NCBI RefSeq assembly: GCF_039542225.1
Contig: NZ_BAABHS010000016.1
Location: forward strand, 62,001-126,000
Length of the DNA stretch: 64,000 nucleotides
From: Yinghuangia aomiensis
Lineage (GTDB): Bacteria; Actinomycetota; Actinomycetes; Streptomycetales; Streptomycetaceae
Direction: 5' to 3'
Positions 63,348 through 64,000 of the stretch are shown piece by piece. Under the pieces are notes generated by a model that was not told the origin of the DNA, did no database searches, and saw nothing but the letters and a program-made list of their open reading frames with translations. The translations under genes were made by a program, and so were the position numbers. How positions within the stretch are numbered: the first letter of the stretch is position 1; each line of letters opens with the position of its first letter.

Positions 63348-64000
63348 ATGGCGGGGGAGCGGATAGCGGACATCGTGGCGGGCTTACCGGGCACCGACAG
63401 CATCGGCGACCTGTTCACCGCACTCAACGAGCGGGCCGCGGACGGCGACGTCCGCTTCGTCGCGGACCTGGCCCTGGCCGCCGCCGAAGCCGACGCCCGC
63501 GCCACCGAGCCGCGGGTGTGGCAGTACGCGAGCATCGTCGACCACGCCGTCCGCCTTCTCGGCACCACCCCGGGCCGGGACAGCGTCACCCTCCTGCTGC
63601 GCCTGGCCGCCGCCCGCCGCGGTGCCGACCCGCGCCGGGGCGACCGCTACCTGGCCTCGCTGCTCGCCTCCGGCCACCCGCCCGAGCACCTCGCCGCGGT
63701 GTTCCCCGGCCCCGCGTCGGATCCCGCGTCCGGCCTCGTGTCCGACGAACTGCGGACGTGCCTGGTCCACGAGCTGGTGCTGCGGGACGTGGACGTCACC
63801 CAGACCCCGGGAATCGCCGCGTGGCCGACGTCGCCGCAGTGGCGCGACCACCCGCTGGCCCGGCTGCCGCTCACCCGGTGGGAGGTAGAGGCTCAGGCGG
63901 ACGTGCCGGTGCACGGCATCGGCGGCTTGAGCTTCGCGATCGCGTTCGGCCCGTCGGTCCACACGCAACGCCCGCCCTCCGCCCCCGCGGACACCCCGAA
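63348..64000 (+). CDS. DUF6183-like protein (3' end outside window)
   Basis: ATG 63348, open to the window edge (217 codons seen). Helical protein beginning AGERIADIVAGLPGTDSIGD, with EPRVWQYASIVDHAVRLLGT, RRGDRYLASLLASGHPPEHL and VSDELRTCLVHELVLRDVDV, then HPLARLPLTRWEVEAQ. This pattern is what I recall for the streptomycete DUF6183 family, of unknown function; assignment is tentative. Confidence 0.65.
   Translation, partial: MAGERIADIVAGLPGTDSIGDLFTALNERAADGDVRFVADLALAAAEADARATEPRVWQYASIVDHAVRLLGTTPGRDSVTLLLRLAAARRGADPRRGDRYLASLLASGHPPEHLAAVFPGPASDPASGLVSDELRTCLVHELVLRDVDVTQTPGIAAWPTSPQWRDHPLARLPLTRWEVEAQADVPVHGIGGLSFAIAFGPSVHTQRPPSAPADTP

Overview
The window is a stretch of very high G+C chromosome (above 70% by eye, with strong G/C bias at third codon positions). 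It comes from an actinomycete, most like the Streptomycetales. The evidence is a SARP-type BTAD regulator, an F420/flavin LLM oxidoreductase, a CGNR zinc-finger regulator, a long actinobacterial glutamine-dependent NAD+ synthase, a MocR/YczE pair and an Lrp-amidohydrolase-Ppm1 neighbourhood. The genus cannot be fixed from the sequence. I saw no rRNA, tRNA or CRISPR array.

Layout. 0-7 kb: two M20 peptidases/amidohydrolases with an Lrp-type regulator, a BrkB-like membrane protein and a DUF1254/DUF1214 protein. 7-9.4 kb: YceI, a ribbon-helix-helix (RHH) regulator and a DUF4097 protein. Two arrays of an 8-bp palindrome (TGRCGYCA type, six and five copies, mostly 10-12 bp apart) precede the RHH gene and the DUF4097 gene and look like an autoregulatory circuit. 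9.5-13 kb: an AraC-VOC-UvrA2 cassette of the self-resistance kind. 13-19 kb: GlxA regulator with isochorismatase-like hydrolase, NAD+ synthase and an NAD(P)-binding protein. 19-26.1 kb: a complete Tn3-family transposon (20137-26021; near-perfect 34-bp inverted repeats and a 5-bp TTGTA target duplication) carrying transposase, a serine/threonine protein kinase and a resolvase. It splits an LLM oxidoreductase gene whose two halves can be rejoined exactly. A decayed SUKH gene abuts it.

26-38 kb: small regulatory modules, each with dyad-symmetric candidate operators: MarR, TetR/FBP, NTF2-like, arginase/CGNR, SRPBCC/ArsR and FAD-monooxygenase/TetR. There is also an IMPase-SGNH hydrolase pair. 37.3-42.9 kb is accessory and decayed: a cupin remnant, a partial copy of a VOC gene, an APH-type phosphotransferase, a recombinase HTH fragment and a frameshifted integrase-like gene. 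43-52.8 kb: alpha/beta hydrolase divergent from a SARP-like regulator, a second DUF1254/DUF1214 protein, a stand-alone ArgJ, a lipoprotein, a histidine phosphatase, a second IMPase-like protein and MarR. 52.8-64 kb: an integrase-like protein, Lrp, a YtcJ-type amidohydrolase, YczE/MocR, about 2.7 kb of gene-poor DNA, polyprenol monophosphomannose synthase and a partial DUF6183-like gene.

The strongest candidates for new biology are the RHH/DUF4097 operator arrays and the kinase carried by the Tn3-family element.
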